Source: Bradyrhizobium sp. 1 (GTDB taxonomy: Bacteria; Pseudomonadota; Alphaproteobacteria; Rhizobiales; Xanthobacteraceae). From it: a stretch of 64,000 nucleotides of DNA. Of this stretch, positions 56,119-64,000 are shown one piece after another. The translations under genes were made by a program, and so were the position numbers. Under the pieces are notes generated by a model. That model was given only the letters and a program-made list of their open reading frames with translations. It had not been told where the DNA came from and did no database searches. Each line of letters opens with the position of its first letter. The stretch's first letter is position 1. The stretch spans positions 229,299 to 293,298 of the forward strand of contig NZ_JADPJH010000037.1 of the NCBI RefSeq assembly GCF_023073315.1, in the 5' to 3' direction.

Positions 56119-57810
56119 TCAGCGCGGCAGCGCAGACGCAGCGCCTGAGGCGGGCAGGGCGGCCGTCTCCGCCTCGTTCCTGCGATAGGGCTCGCCGGCG
56201 GCATCCAGCACGGGATAGGCGACCGAGCAGATATGCGAGTGGATCCGGCGCAGATCGCGCAGCACGTCGAGATGCAGCGATGTGGTCTCGATGGTCTCGG
56301 GGCGGCCCTCGCGCAGGCGGTCGAGATGGCGCTCGACGGCGGCAAGCTCGGTGTTCTTCAGCGCGGTCTTTTCCACCAGCAGCTTGCGGGCCTCGTTGGC
56401 ATCACCCGACATGAACACGCCGAAGGCGATCCGCAGCGATTCCATCGTGCGCTTGTGGAAGGCGGCGAGCTCCTCGGCACCCGCGGGCGAGAACTGGAGG
56501 CGCCGCTTGATCTTCTTGGTCGCAAGCTCGCTCAAATTCTTGTCGATGATGTCGCCGATATGCTCGAGGTTGATGGCGAAGGAGATGATCTCCATGGCGC
56601 GCCGGCCCTCGCTCTCGTCGAGGCTGCCCCGCGTCAGTTTTGTCAGATAGAGCTTGATGGCTTCGTCGAGGCCGTCGACGGCGTTGTCCGTCTTGGTGAC
56701 CTGGTCGACCAGCGCGCGGTCGCCCGTCATCATCGCGGTCATCACCTTGCGTAGCATGGACTCGACGAAGTCGCCCATGCGCAGCGTCTCGCGCGCGGCG
56801 TCGGCGAGCGCCAGTGACGGCGTCTCCAGCGCGGTCTCGTCGAGATAGCGCGGCCGGGCCGGGTCGGTCTCCTGCACGCGATCAGGCAAGAGGCGTGTCA
56901 ACAGGCGCGACATGGTGTCGAGCAGGCCGATGAAGATCACGGCCGTGCCGAGATTGAAGGCGATGTGGAAGGCGGCCGTCATCTTTGCGAGGTCCGGCTG
57001 CCAGGCGTGCATATGCTCGGCGATCACGCTCAGGAACGGCAGCACCAGCGCGATTCCGATCACGCGGTTGACGAGATTGCCGACCGGCAGGCGATAGGTC
57101 GCGGGGTCGTCGCGTTTTGCGCCTTCAAACACAGGGTTGATGGCGCTGCCGAGATTGGCCCCGAGCACCAGCGCCAGCGCGGCGTCAGGCGTGATGAATT
57201 GCGAATAGGCCAGCGACATGATCAGCAGCACGCTGGCGACGCTTGAATGCACCGCCCAGGTGACCAGCGCGGCAATGACGATGCAGAGCACGGGATCGCC
57301 CGTGATCGCCGACATCATGATGCGGACGCCCGGCGCGTTCTCGGCCGGCGCCAGCGTGTCGAGCAGGATGTGCAGCGACAGCAGCATCAAGCCGAGACCG
57401 ATCGAAATACGGCCGATGTCCTTGATGCGCGAGCGTGGGCCGGAGCGGAAGGCAACGAGCCCGAGCACGAACAGCACGGGGGCGACAGCTGCGATGTTGA
57501 ATGACAGCGCCTGCACGATCAGCGTGGTGCCGACGTTGGCTCCCAGCATGATGGCGAGCGCAGCGGTGAGGCTGACGAGTCCTTCAGCCGCGAACGAGCT
57601 GGTGATCAGTGCGGTCGCGGTGCTGCTCTGGAGCACCGCGGTGAGACCGAGGCCGGCGGTGAACGCGTTGATGCGGTTGCCGAGTGCTTTGCCGAGCAGG
57701 CGACGCAGGTCGGGGCCAAAGGCGCGCAGGATGCCGCTCTGGACCATATGGAGGCCCCACAGCAGCAGCGCCACGCCGCCCATCAGATCAAGCAGTACCA
57801 ACGTTCCCAT
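56119..57810 (-). CDS. Na/Pi cotransporter family protein with PhoU-like domain
   Basis: The 563-residue protein has two inverted NptA-type repeats: FTAGLGLTAVLQSSTATALI and ALVLGANLGSAINPVFEGAK, each with a QSS or GAN motif. A cytoplasmic PhoU-like C-terminal region (residues about 340-540, RKVMTAMMTGDRALVDQVTK) follows. It would import phosphate with sodium; bacterial members with a PhoU tail are often called YjbB-like. No pho box was seen upstream. It is convergent with the envelope operon. Confidence 0.93.
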   Translation of the reverse strand: MGTLVLLDLMGGVALLLWGLHMVQSGILRAFGPDLRRLLGKALGNRINAFTAGLGLTAVLQSSTATALITSSFAAEGLVSLTAALAIMLGANVGTTLIVQALSFNIAAVAPVLFVLGLVAFRSGPRSRIKDIGRISIGLGLMLLSLHILLDTLAPAENAPGVRIMMSAITGDPVLCIVIAALVTWAVHSSVASVLLIMSLAYSQFITPDAALALVLGANLGSAINPVFEGAKRDDPATYRLPVGNLVNRVIGIALVLPFLSVIAEHMHAWQPDLAKMTAAFHIAFNLGTAVIFIGLLDTMSRLLTRLLPDRVQETDPARPRYLDETALETPSLALADAARETLRMGDFVESMLRKVMTAMMTGDRALVDQVTKTDNAVDGLDEAIKLYLTKLTRGSLDESEGRRAMEIISFAINLEHIGDIIDKNLSELATKKIKRRLQFSPAGAEELAAFHKRTMESLRIAFGVFMSGDANEARKLLVEKTALKNTELAAVERHLDRLREGRPETIETTSLHLDVLRDLRRIHSHICSVAYPVLDAAGEPYRRNEAETAALPASGAASALPR

Positions 57811-57922
57811 GCTCCGTGTCCGGATGAGAGTCGATCGGTGAGGCTAACGCCAAACGACTGGGGATCAATCCCTTTATTCGGAAGAAGTTTCCGCGTGCCC
57901 GTGCCGGAGGCATGCTTGCCGG

Positions 57923-59698
57923 TTATGAAGGCAGACCCGTCAGACGCAGGCCTTCTTCGAAGGCGGCAAGGTCCCCGGCGCGTCGCAAAGGCCATACGTT
58001 TGCGAAATTGGCGATCCGAACCTGCGGGTCGAGCTCGCGCAGCCGGGCGACGGCTTTGTCCCGGTCCTCGTTGCGTCCGGCTAGTGCGCCGCTGACTGCC
58101 GCCATGATCAGCGCTGCGGCGTAGTTCGGGTTCTGCCGAAGCGCGCGCTGAGCCCAGTCCAGCGCCTCTTCGTAACGCCCGGCAAAGAAGTGGGCCAGCA
58201 CGACTCCGTTCTGGACGATGAAGATCAGGGGATCGAGCGGGCTCAGTCGTATCGCGCGCTGGAGATGCTCGATAGCAAGGTCGGGGTCGCCGAGAAACGC
58301 CCGGACGTACCCGCTGAAACGCCAGGCCGCCGCGAGATTGGGGTTGAGGTTCAGGGCCCGATCGATGAGCGCGGCGCCATCGTCGAGGTTGGCGGCGACG
58401 AATGCCAGGGCGAAGCCCGCCTGGGCGAGCGCGATTGCGTCGTCGAGACCGAGCCTGGCGGCCTTTCGTGCTGCGACTTCCGCGGCGGCAACTTCCTGTC
58501 TGGTATCAGCGACCCAGCCATTCGCCTTGCGCCACACATAGCAATACGCGCTCATGCCATGGGCGGTCGCGAAGTTGGGATCGATTTCCGTGGCACGCTG
58601 GAAGTTCTGGAGAGCTTCGACGTTGGCGTCTTTCGTCCCCTGATAGATGTTTGCCATGCCATGCAGGTAATAGTCATAGGCTGCGAGCTTGTCGGTCGGC
58701 TTGTGCTTGGCGCGCTCGATCTCGGCCTGCTCGAGCTTCGGAGCGATCGCGCCGATCACGCTGGTCGTCACCTCGTCCTGAAGCTCGAACACGTCTTCAA
58801 GCGCGCCGTCGAACCGGTCTGCCCACAAATGCGCGCCGTTCGAGGCGTCGATTAGCTGTCCGGTAATGCGCACCTTGTTGCCGGCTTTGCGCACGCTGCC
58901 TTCCAGCACGTAGCGGACGCCGAGCTCGCGCCCGACCTGCTTGATGTCGACCGCCTTGCCCTTGTAGGTGAAGCTCGAATTGCGCGCGATAACGAACAGC
59001 CATGTCATGCGCGACAGGGCCGTGATGATGTCTTCGACCACGCCGTCCGCGAAATATTCCTGCTCCGGATCGCCGCTCATGTTGGTGAAGGGCAGGACTG
59101 CAATCGAGGGTTTCTCGGGCAGCACCAGTGCGGCCGGTCGATCGGGCGGCCTCGTCGCGGACGTAGCTCCCGCTGCCGGGCGCGCTCGCCACGCCCGCAT
59201 CGGCTCGGAGATGTTCTTCAGCGACTGCTGCCCCATGTCGTCATAGGCGATTTCGGTCTTGCCCCTGATCTGGCGATAGGCATCGTCCGAGATGCAAATG
59301 CCGCCGGGCTCGGCAATCCCCTCCAGGCGCGCCGCGATGTTGACGCCGTCGCCGAAGATATCGTCGCTGTCGATGATGATGTCGCCGACGTGAATGCCAA
59401 TCCGGAACTGGATGTGCTTTTCGGCAGGCATGTCGACGAGGCCGTTGGCCATGGCCCGCTGGATTTCGACCGCGCAACGGACGGCATCGACCGCGCTGCC
59501 GAATTCCACCAGCATGCCATCTCCGGTCGTCTTCACGATCCGTCCGCGATGTTCGGCAATCTTGGGATCGACCAGCACCTGACGGCAGCTCTTCAGCCGT
59601 GCGAGCGTGCCTTCCTCGTCCTCGCCCATCAACCGGCTGTAGCCAGCGACGTCGGCCGCTAGGATGGCTGCCAGACGACGGTCGACCCGGGCGGTCAT
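57923..59698 (-). CDS. Class III adenylate/guanylate cyclase-like protein with TolB-N and TPR domains
   Basis: From ATG 59698 the protein has 591 residues. A cyclase homology domain covers about 1-165, with the metal-binding DVAGYSRLMGEDEEGT, then TGDGMLVEFGS and FGDGVNIAARLEGIAEPGGI. A TolB-like N-terminal fold follows (PSIAVLPFTNMSGDPEQEYF) at about 195-300, then TPR repeats to the end (EALQNFQRATEIDPNFATAH). This layout is strongly expanded in Bradyrhizobium; many members have uncertain cyclase activity. The substrate-specifying residues cannot be settled by eye. Confidence 0.93.
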   Translation of the reverse strand: MTARVDRRLAAILAADVAGYSRLMGEDEEGTLARLKSCRQVLVDPKIAEHRGRIVKTTGDGMLVEFGSAVDAVRCAVEIQRAMANGLVDMPAEKHIQFRIGIHVGDIIIDSDDIFGDGVNIAARLEGIAEPGGICISDDAYRQIRGKTEIAYDDMGQQSLKNISEPMRAWRARPAAGATSATRPPDRPAALVLPEKPSIAVLPFTNMSGDPEQEYFADGVVEDIITALSRMTWLFVIARNSSFTYKGKAVDIKQVGRELGVRYVLEGSVRKAGNKVRITGQLIDASNGAHLWADRFDGALEDVFELQDEVTTSVIGAIAPKLEQAEIERAKHKPTDKLAAYDYYLHGMANIYQGTKDANVEALQNFQRATEIDPNFATAHGMSAYCYVWRKANGWVADTRQEVAAAEVAARKAARLGLDDAIALAQAGFALAFVAANLDDGAALIDRALNLNPNLAAAWRFSGYVRAFLGDPDLAIEHLQRAIRLSPLDPLIFIVQNGVVLAHFFAGRYEEALDWAQRALRQNPNYAAALIMAAVSGALAGRNEDRDKAVARLRELDPQVRIANFANVWPLRRAGDLAAFEEGLRLTGLPS

Positions 59699-59815
59699 GC
59701 TTTCAAATCCATCGTCAGTCGACAATCCGTACGGGCAAGACGCAATGGCCACTAGCTTATACGTCAAGCCCGGCGGGCCGTCGATAGCAGCCGGATGGTT
59801 GCAGACGGATCCGGG

Positions 59816-61006
59816 TCAGGAACTCGATGCCGCCTTCAGGGCAGCGAAACCGCAATCGAGATCGGCCTTGAGATCGTCGACGCTTTCGAGCCCGATGTGA
59901 AGTCGCAGCGTCGGGCCGCCCGGCGCCCATCTGGTCGCGGTCCGGTAGCCGTCACAGTCGAAGGGAATCGCAAGGCTCTCGAAGCCGCCCCAGGAAAAGC
60001 CCATGCCGAACAGTTTGAGCGTGTTGAGCATGGTGTCGACCGCCGTCTGCGGCGCCGGCTTCAAGACAATGCTGAAGAGACCCGAGGCGCCAGTGAAGTC
60101 GCGCTTCCAGATCGCATGACCTGGATCGGTCTCGAGTCCGGGATGCAGCACGCGCGCGACCTCGGGTCTGGCAGCGAGCCAGCGCGCCATGTCGAGGCCG
60201 GAGCGATGATGCTGCGCGAGGCGCACCGAGAGCGTGCGCAGGCCGCGCAGCGCCAGGAAGACATCGTCGGGACCGGCGCAGACGCCGAGCAGGCGTATGC
60301 CCTCCACGATCTGCGGCCAGGCCTTGGCGTTGGCCGAGATGGTGCCGAACATGATGTCGGAATGGCCGCCGATATATTTGGTGGCGGCCTGCATGCTGAT
60401 GTCGACGCCCTGTTCGAGCGAACGGTGATAGAGTGGCGTCGCCCAGGTGTTGTCGTCGATGACGAGCGCATCGCGCGCATGCGCGACCTCGGCGATGGCG
60501 CGAATGTCAGGCATCTCGAAGGATTGCGAGCCCGGCGCCTCCACCAGCACCGCGCGGGTGTTGGGCTTGAACAGCTTGTCGATCCCGGCGCCGATCATCG
60601 GATCGAAATAGGTGGTCTCGATGCCAAGGCGGGCGAGCATGCCGTTGCAGAAATTGCGCGAGGGCCGATAGACGTTGTCGCAGACCAGGATATGGTCGCC
60701 GGTCTTCAGCACCGAGAGCAGGGTGGTGGAGATCGCAGAGAGCCCCGACGGCACGATGCCGACGCCGGCGCATTGCGGGCCCTCGAGCGCCATCAGCGTG
60801 TCCTGGAACGCCCTGGTCGTCGGGGTGCCGTGGCGGCCATAGGTGAACTCGCCGCGATGGGCATGGAGGTCCTCGGCGGTCGGATAGAGCACGGTCGAGC
60901 CGTGGAACACCGGCGGATTGACGAACCCCTTCTGCGCCTTGGTGTCGCGGCCGGAGGTGACCAGCCGGGTCTCGGCCTGCTGCGGGGAGAGGTGCGAGGA
61001 ATCCAT
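59816..61006 (-). CDS. metC: Cystathionine beta-lyase
   Basis: This PLP enzyme of the Cys/Met metabolism family cleaves cystathionine to homocysteine, pyruvate and ammonia. The 396-residue protein has the cofactor lysine Lys210 in MQAATKYIGGHSDIM, the PLP phosphate region GIVPSGLSAISTTLLS, and the active-site arginine region YGRHGTPTTRAFQDTLM. The C-terminal WGGFESLAI pattern fits MetC rather than the gamma-synthase. A good promoter lies 73 bases upstream. Confidence 0.93.
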   Translation of the reverse strand: MDSSHLSPQQAETRLVTSGRDTKAQKGFVNPPVFHGSTVLYPTAEDLHAHRGEFTYGRHGTPTTRAFQDTLMALEGPQCAGVGIVPSGLSAISTTLLSVLKTGDHILVCDNVYRPSRNFCNGMLARLGIETTYFDPMIGAGIDKLFKPNTRAVLVEAPGSQSFEMPDIRAIAEVAHARDALVIDDNTWATPLYHRSLEQGVDISMQAATKYIGGHSDIMFGTISANAKAWPQIVEGIRLLGVCAGPDDVFLALRGLRTLSVRLAQHHRSGLDMARWLAARPEVARVLHPGLETDPGHAIWKRDFTGASGLFSIVLKPAPQTAVDTMLNTLKLFGMGFSWGGFESLAIPFDCDGYRTATRWAPGGPTLRLHIGLESVDDLKADLDCGFAALKAASSS

Positions 61007-61078
61007 GCGTCTGCTTTCAAAACCGCGTTTCCGCTCGGCGCCTGGCGCTTGACGGGCGGGCCGGAGGCCGCTGACGTT

Positions 61079-61107
61079 AATAACAGAACACAGAAGAGTC
61101 CCGTCAA
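61079..61107 (-). promoter_or_regulatory. Sigma-70-type promoter of metC
   Basis: On the minus strand TTGACG (61107-61102) and GTTATT (61084-61079) are separated by exactly 17 bases, 73 bases before the metC ATG. Confidence 0.6.
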
Positions 61108-61397
61108 CCCCTTGACCCGGCTCGCCAGTCGTTCTGTGATGCGCAGGTGCTATCAGTCGCCGCATGTTGAGGGGCCTGCCGCGACCTTCGATCCATCGTC
61201 TGACCGGACCTTGCGCCACGGCCATCATGGCGGGCGCCTGCGGCGGGGATTAAGGTATGGCCTCCCGAAATCGGCGAGTGTTCGGCAAGGTTTCCAGCAT
61301 GACTCTTGCAAGGCAGCCCCAGTAGGATTTGCCTTGGCAGAGACGATCCTGAGACAACATTCCTGACCTTGAGACGACTTTGAAAGGCCTTCAGCCC

Positions 61398-62414
61398 ATG
61401 AAACGCGTAACCCTGGCTCTCACCCTTGCTCTCGCCGCCGGCCTGACTGCCCAAGCCGCCGACGCGCAAACGCTCAAGACCATCAAGGACCGGGGCACGC
61501 TGTCCTGCGGCGTCAGCCAGGGCCTGCCGGGCTTCTCCTCGCCCGACGACAAGGGCAACTGGACCGGCCTCGACGTCGACGTCTGCCGCGCCATCGCAGC
61601 CGCCATCTTCAACGACCCGACCAAGGTCAAGTACGTGCCGACCTCGGCCAAGGACCGCTTCACGGCGCTGCAATCCGGCGAGATCGACGTGCTCTCGCGC
61701 AACACCACCTGGACCATCTCGCGCGACACCTCGCTCGGCGCCAACTTCACCGGCGTGACCTATTACGACGGGCAGGGCTTCATGGTGAAGAAGTCGCTCA
61801 AGGTGAACTCGGCGCTCGAGCTCAACAGCGCCTCGGTCTGCGTGCAGACCGGCACCACCACCGAGCAGAATCTCGCCGACTACTTCAAGGCCAACAACAT
61901 GAAGTACGAGGTGATCGCGTTCGGCACCAATGACGAAACGGTCAAGGCCTATGAAGCCGGTCGCTGCGACGTCTTCACCACCGATCAGTCGGGTCTGTAC
62001 GCCAACCGCCTCAAGCTTGCCAATCCCGGCGATCACATGGTGCTTCCCGAAATCATCTCGAAGGAGCCGCTCGGCCCAATGGTGCGCCATGGCGATGACC
62101 AGTGGTTCGACATCGTGAAATGGACGCTGTTCGCACTCGTCACCACCGAAGAGCTCGGCATCACCTCCAAGAACGTCGACGAGAAGGCCAAGATGGAAAA
62201 TCCGGAGCTGAAGCGCGTGCTCGGCTCCGACGGCAATTTCGGCGAACAGCTCGGCCTCACCAAGGATTGGGTGGTGCGGATCGTGAAGGCGACCGGCAAT
62301 TACGGCGAGGTGTTTGATCGCAATGTCGGCGCGGGCTCGCCGCTCGGTATCGCCCGTGGTCTCAACAATCTCTGGAACAAGGGCGGTCTCCAGTACGCGC
62401 CGCCGATCCGCTGA
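61398..62414 (+). CDS. aapJ: General L-amino acid ABC transporter, substrate-binding protein
   Basis: The 338-residue periplasmic protein has a signal peptide (MKRVTLALTLALAAGLTAQA ending ADA). The AapJ pattern follows: TLKTIKDRGTLSCGVSQGLP, GNWTGLDVDVCRAIAAAIF, and SRNTTWTISRDTSLGANFTG. It binds a broad range of L-amino acids for the AapQMP permease. AAAGG lies upstream of the ATG. The 391-base gap before it holds divergent promoters for metC and the aap operon. It starts the aap operon. Confidence 0.96.
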   Translation: MKRVTLALTLALAAGLTAQAADAQTLKTIKDRGTLSCGVSQGLPGFSSPDDKGNWTGLDVDVCRAIAAAIFNDPTKVKYVPTSAKDRFTALQSGEIDVLSRNTTWTISRDTSLGANFTGVTYYDGQGFMVKKSLKVNSALELNSASVCVQTGTTTEQNLADYFKANNMKYEVIAFGTNDETVKAYEAGRCDVFTTDQSGLYANRLKLANPGDHMVLPEIISKEPLGPMVRHGDDQWFDIVKWTLFALVTTEELGITSKNVDEKAKMENPELKRVLGSDGNFGEQLGLTKDWVVRIVKATGNYGEVFDRNVGAGSPLGIARGLNNLWNKGGLQYAPPIR

Positions 62415-62440
62415 TCGCGCCCGGTTAGCGGCTCGCGGCA

Positions 62441-63646
62441 ATGAGCACCGAGGCTCGAAAACCGCCGGCCCAGATCGCGCTGAAGATCAGGCGTGTTCTG
62501 GGCGGCAAGACAGGCTGGAACGGCATCGCCGTCCAGTTTGTCTTCGCGGCGATCCTGGGGTGGATCGGCTATGAGATCGTCTCCAACGCTCGCGCCAACC
62601 TCGAGAACCAGCACATTGCCGGCGGTTTCGGATTCCTGCGGAACAATGCAGGCTTCGACGTCAACCAGACCCTGATCTCCTACACCGGCTCGGACACGTT
62701 TTTGCGCGTGTTCGTGGTCGGGCTTCTGAACACGCTCGTGGTCTCGGTGGTGGGCGTCGTGTTTGCCACCGTGATCGGCTTCATCGTCGCGCTGTGCCGG
62801 CTGTCGCCGAACTGGCTGCTGTCGCGCGTCGGCGAAATCTATGTCGAGCTCATCCGCAATTTGCCGCTGCTGTTCCAGATCCTGTTCTGGTACCTAGCGG
62901 TGCTCGCGGCCTTGCCCAATCCGCGGCAGAGCATTTCGCTGTTCGGCATCGCGTTCGTCAGCAACCGCGGCCTCGTCATTCCCCGCCCGATCGGCGAGAG
63001 CGGCTTCGAGGCGTTCCTGGCGGTGCTGGCATTCGGCATCGTGGCCTCGCTGGCCTTGCGCTTCCATGCGCGGCGCGCGCTGTTTCAGCGGGGGCAGGTG
63101 ATCCGGATCTGGCCTTATGTGCTGGGGCTGCTGTTCGTCCTTCCGCTCGTCACGACGCTGGTATCAGGAGTGCCCTTCACCTTCGAGCTGCCGCAGCTCA
63201 AGGGATTCAATTTCGCCGGCGGCTCGCGGATCATCCCGGAGTTCGTGGCGCTGACGCTGGCGCTCTCGACCTATACCGCGGCCTTCATCGCCGAGATCGT
63301 GCGCGCCGGCATCCTGTCGGTGCACAAGGGACAGATGGAGGCGGGGGCCTCGCTGGGCCTCAGCCGCGGCAGCACGCTGCGCCTGATCGTCGTGCCGCAG
63401 GCGATGCGCGTCATCGTGCCGCCGCTGACCAACCAATATCTCAATCTCACCAAGAACTCTTCGCTCGCGGTCGCGATCGGCTATCCTGACCTCGTGTCGG
63501 TATGGGCCGGCACGTCGCTGAGCCAGACCGGGCAGGCAATCGAGATCATTGCCATGACGATGGGCATCTATCTTCTGATCTCGCTTCTCACCAGCGCTAT
63601 CATGAGCGCCTACGGGTGGCGCGTCAGCCGGAGCCTGGGCGCATGA
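62441..63646 (+). CDS. aapQ: General L-amino acid ABC transporter, permease
   Basis: This 401-residue inner-membrane permease is of the HisM/GlnP type, with an N-terminal extension and a large central insert. It has the EAA loop as AGASLGLSRGSTLRLIVVPQA, preceded by ALSTYTAAFIAEIVRAGILS. The early FLRVFVVGLLNTLVVSVVGV begins the transport core. It starts 26 bases after aapJ and overlaps aapM by ATGA. Confidence 0.96.
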   Translation: MSTEARKPPAQIALKIRRVLGGKTGWNGIAVQFVFAAILGWIGYEIVSNARANLENQHIAGGFGFLRNNAGFDVNQTLISYTGSDTFLRVFVVGLLNTLVVSVVGVVFATVIGFIVALCRLSPNWLLSRVGEIYVELIRNLPLLFQILFWYLAVLAALPNPRQSISLFGIAFVSNRGLVIPRPIGESGFEAFLAVLAFGIVASLALRFHARRALFQRGQVIRIWPYVLGLLFVLPLVTTLVSGVPFTFELPQLKGFNFAGGSRIIPEFVALTLALSTYTAAFIAEIVRAGILSVHKGQMEAGASLGLSRGSTLRLIVVPQAMRVIVPPLTNQYLNLTKNSSLAVAIGYPDLVSVWAGTSLSQTGQAIEIIAMTMGIYLLISLLTSAIMSAYGWRVSRSLGA

Positions 63647-64000
63647 GCGATATCACCTCGTCCGGCTATGTCCGTCAGGACCTGCTCGCCGAGCGTCCTG
63701 CGCCGGTGAAGACGACGGGCTTCGTCGGCTTGGTGCGCACGCGCCTGCTCAACTCGCCGACTAACATCCTGATTACCATCGTCAGCGCTCTGTTGCTCTG
63801 GTTCACCATCGTTCCCTCCGTCAGATTCCTGTTCGTCGACGCGGTCTGGACCGGCACGGACCGAACGGCGTGCCTGACCGAGAACACCGGATTTGCGGTC
63901 GGTGCCTGCTGGCCCTTCATCCAGGCCAAGCTGCCGCAGCTCATCTACGGCTTCTATCCCGAGGCCGAGCGCTGGCGGGTTGATCTCACGTTCCTCCTCG
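63643..64000 (+). CDS. aapM: General L-amino acid ABC transporter, permease (3' end outside window)
   Basis: The first 119 codons are visible, starting MSDITSSGYVRQDLLAERPA. A first membrane helix (NILITIVSALLLWFTIVPSV) is followed by the periplasmic segment with RTACLTENTGFAVGACWPFI and YGFYPEAERWRVDLTF, which is characteristic of AapM. Its ATG overlaps the aapQ stop. AapP, the ATPase, is expected downstream. Confidence 0.95.
   Translation, partial: MSDITSSGYVRQDLLAERPAPVKTTGFVGLVRTRLLNSPTNILITIVSALLLWFTIVPSVRFLFVDAVWTGTDRTACLTENTGFAVGACWPFIQAKLPQLIYGFYPEAERWRVDLTFLL

Noticed and set aside
59795..61366. A 523-codon plus-strand frame opposite metC
   Set aside because: It is antisense to a clear PLP enzyme, rich in Arg/Gly/Ala/Glu, and has no family pattern.

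Overview
The window looks like chromosomal DNA of a Bradyrhizobium-type alphaproteobacterium. The evidence is high GC, many GTG and TTG starts, an alphaproteobacterial SOS box (GTTC-N7-GTTC), an aapJQM amino-acid transporter, an OpgC-type glucan succinylase, a DUF3551 protein and many small high-GC proteins typical of this group. No rRNA, phage, complete insertion sequence or CRISPR array was seen. Two tRNA genes are present: Pro(TGG) at 12771-12847 and Arg(TCT) at 44530-44606.

Layout. 0-10 kb is accessory-looking. It holds two glyoxalase-fold genes, a partial duplication of gloA whose break lies against a small inverted-repeat element, a run of short membrane proteins (3.9-5.9 kb), an HU-type protein, two small genes behind SOS boxes, a GrlR-like gene with an in-frame 15-bp tandem repeat, and several intergenic repeat families. 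10-20 kb holds a sirtuin deacetylase, a double cold-shock protein, a DUF192 protein, tRNA-Pro, a TIGR04325-like methyltransferase, an outer-membrane beta-barrel, opgC, an NDUFS4-like complex I subunit and an Lrp/AsnC regulator. 20-26.7 kb is a leucine/isovalerate degradation operon (isovaleryl-CoA dehydrogenase, both methylcrotonyl-CoA carboxylase subunits, HMG-CoA lyase) with a divergent AraC-type regulator.

26.8-31.6 kb is a TRAP transporter (dctQ-dctM-dctP) joined to a DapA-family lyase and a divergent GntR regulator, with a perfect palindrome between the divergent genes. 31.8-34.9 kb is a tightly overlapping three-gene operon: a tyrosinase-type dicopper enzyme, a HEAT-repeat protein, and a SCO1-like protein with an alpha-helical N-terminal extension and extra Cys/His pairs. 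I regard this as the best candidate for an undescribed system. 34.9-37.8 kb is a second TRAP transporter.

38-44.6 kb carries small exported or membrane proteins, including an MXKDX repeat protein and a glycine-zipper protein, and one large polytopic membrane protein. 45-56 kb is an envelope block: alpha-2-macroglobulin with PBP1C, then an ArnT-like glycosyltransferase, a PAP2 phosphatase, a GT2 polyprenyl-phosphate sugar synthase and a LABN-domain protein. Together the last four suggest lipid A or envelope glycolipid glycosylation. 56-64 kb holds a Na/phosphate cotransporter, a cyclase-TPR protein, cystathionine beta-lyase and the start of the aap operon.

Products are assigned from visible motifs and family knowledge; no database search was run. 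Starts were chosen from ribosome-binding sites, overlaps and codon context.
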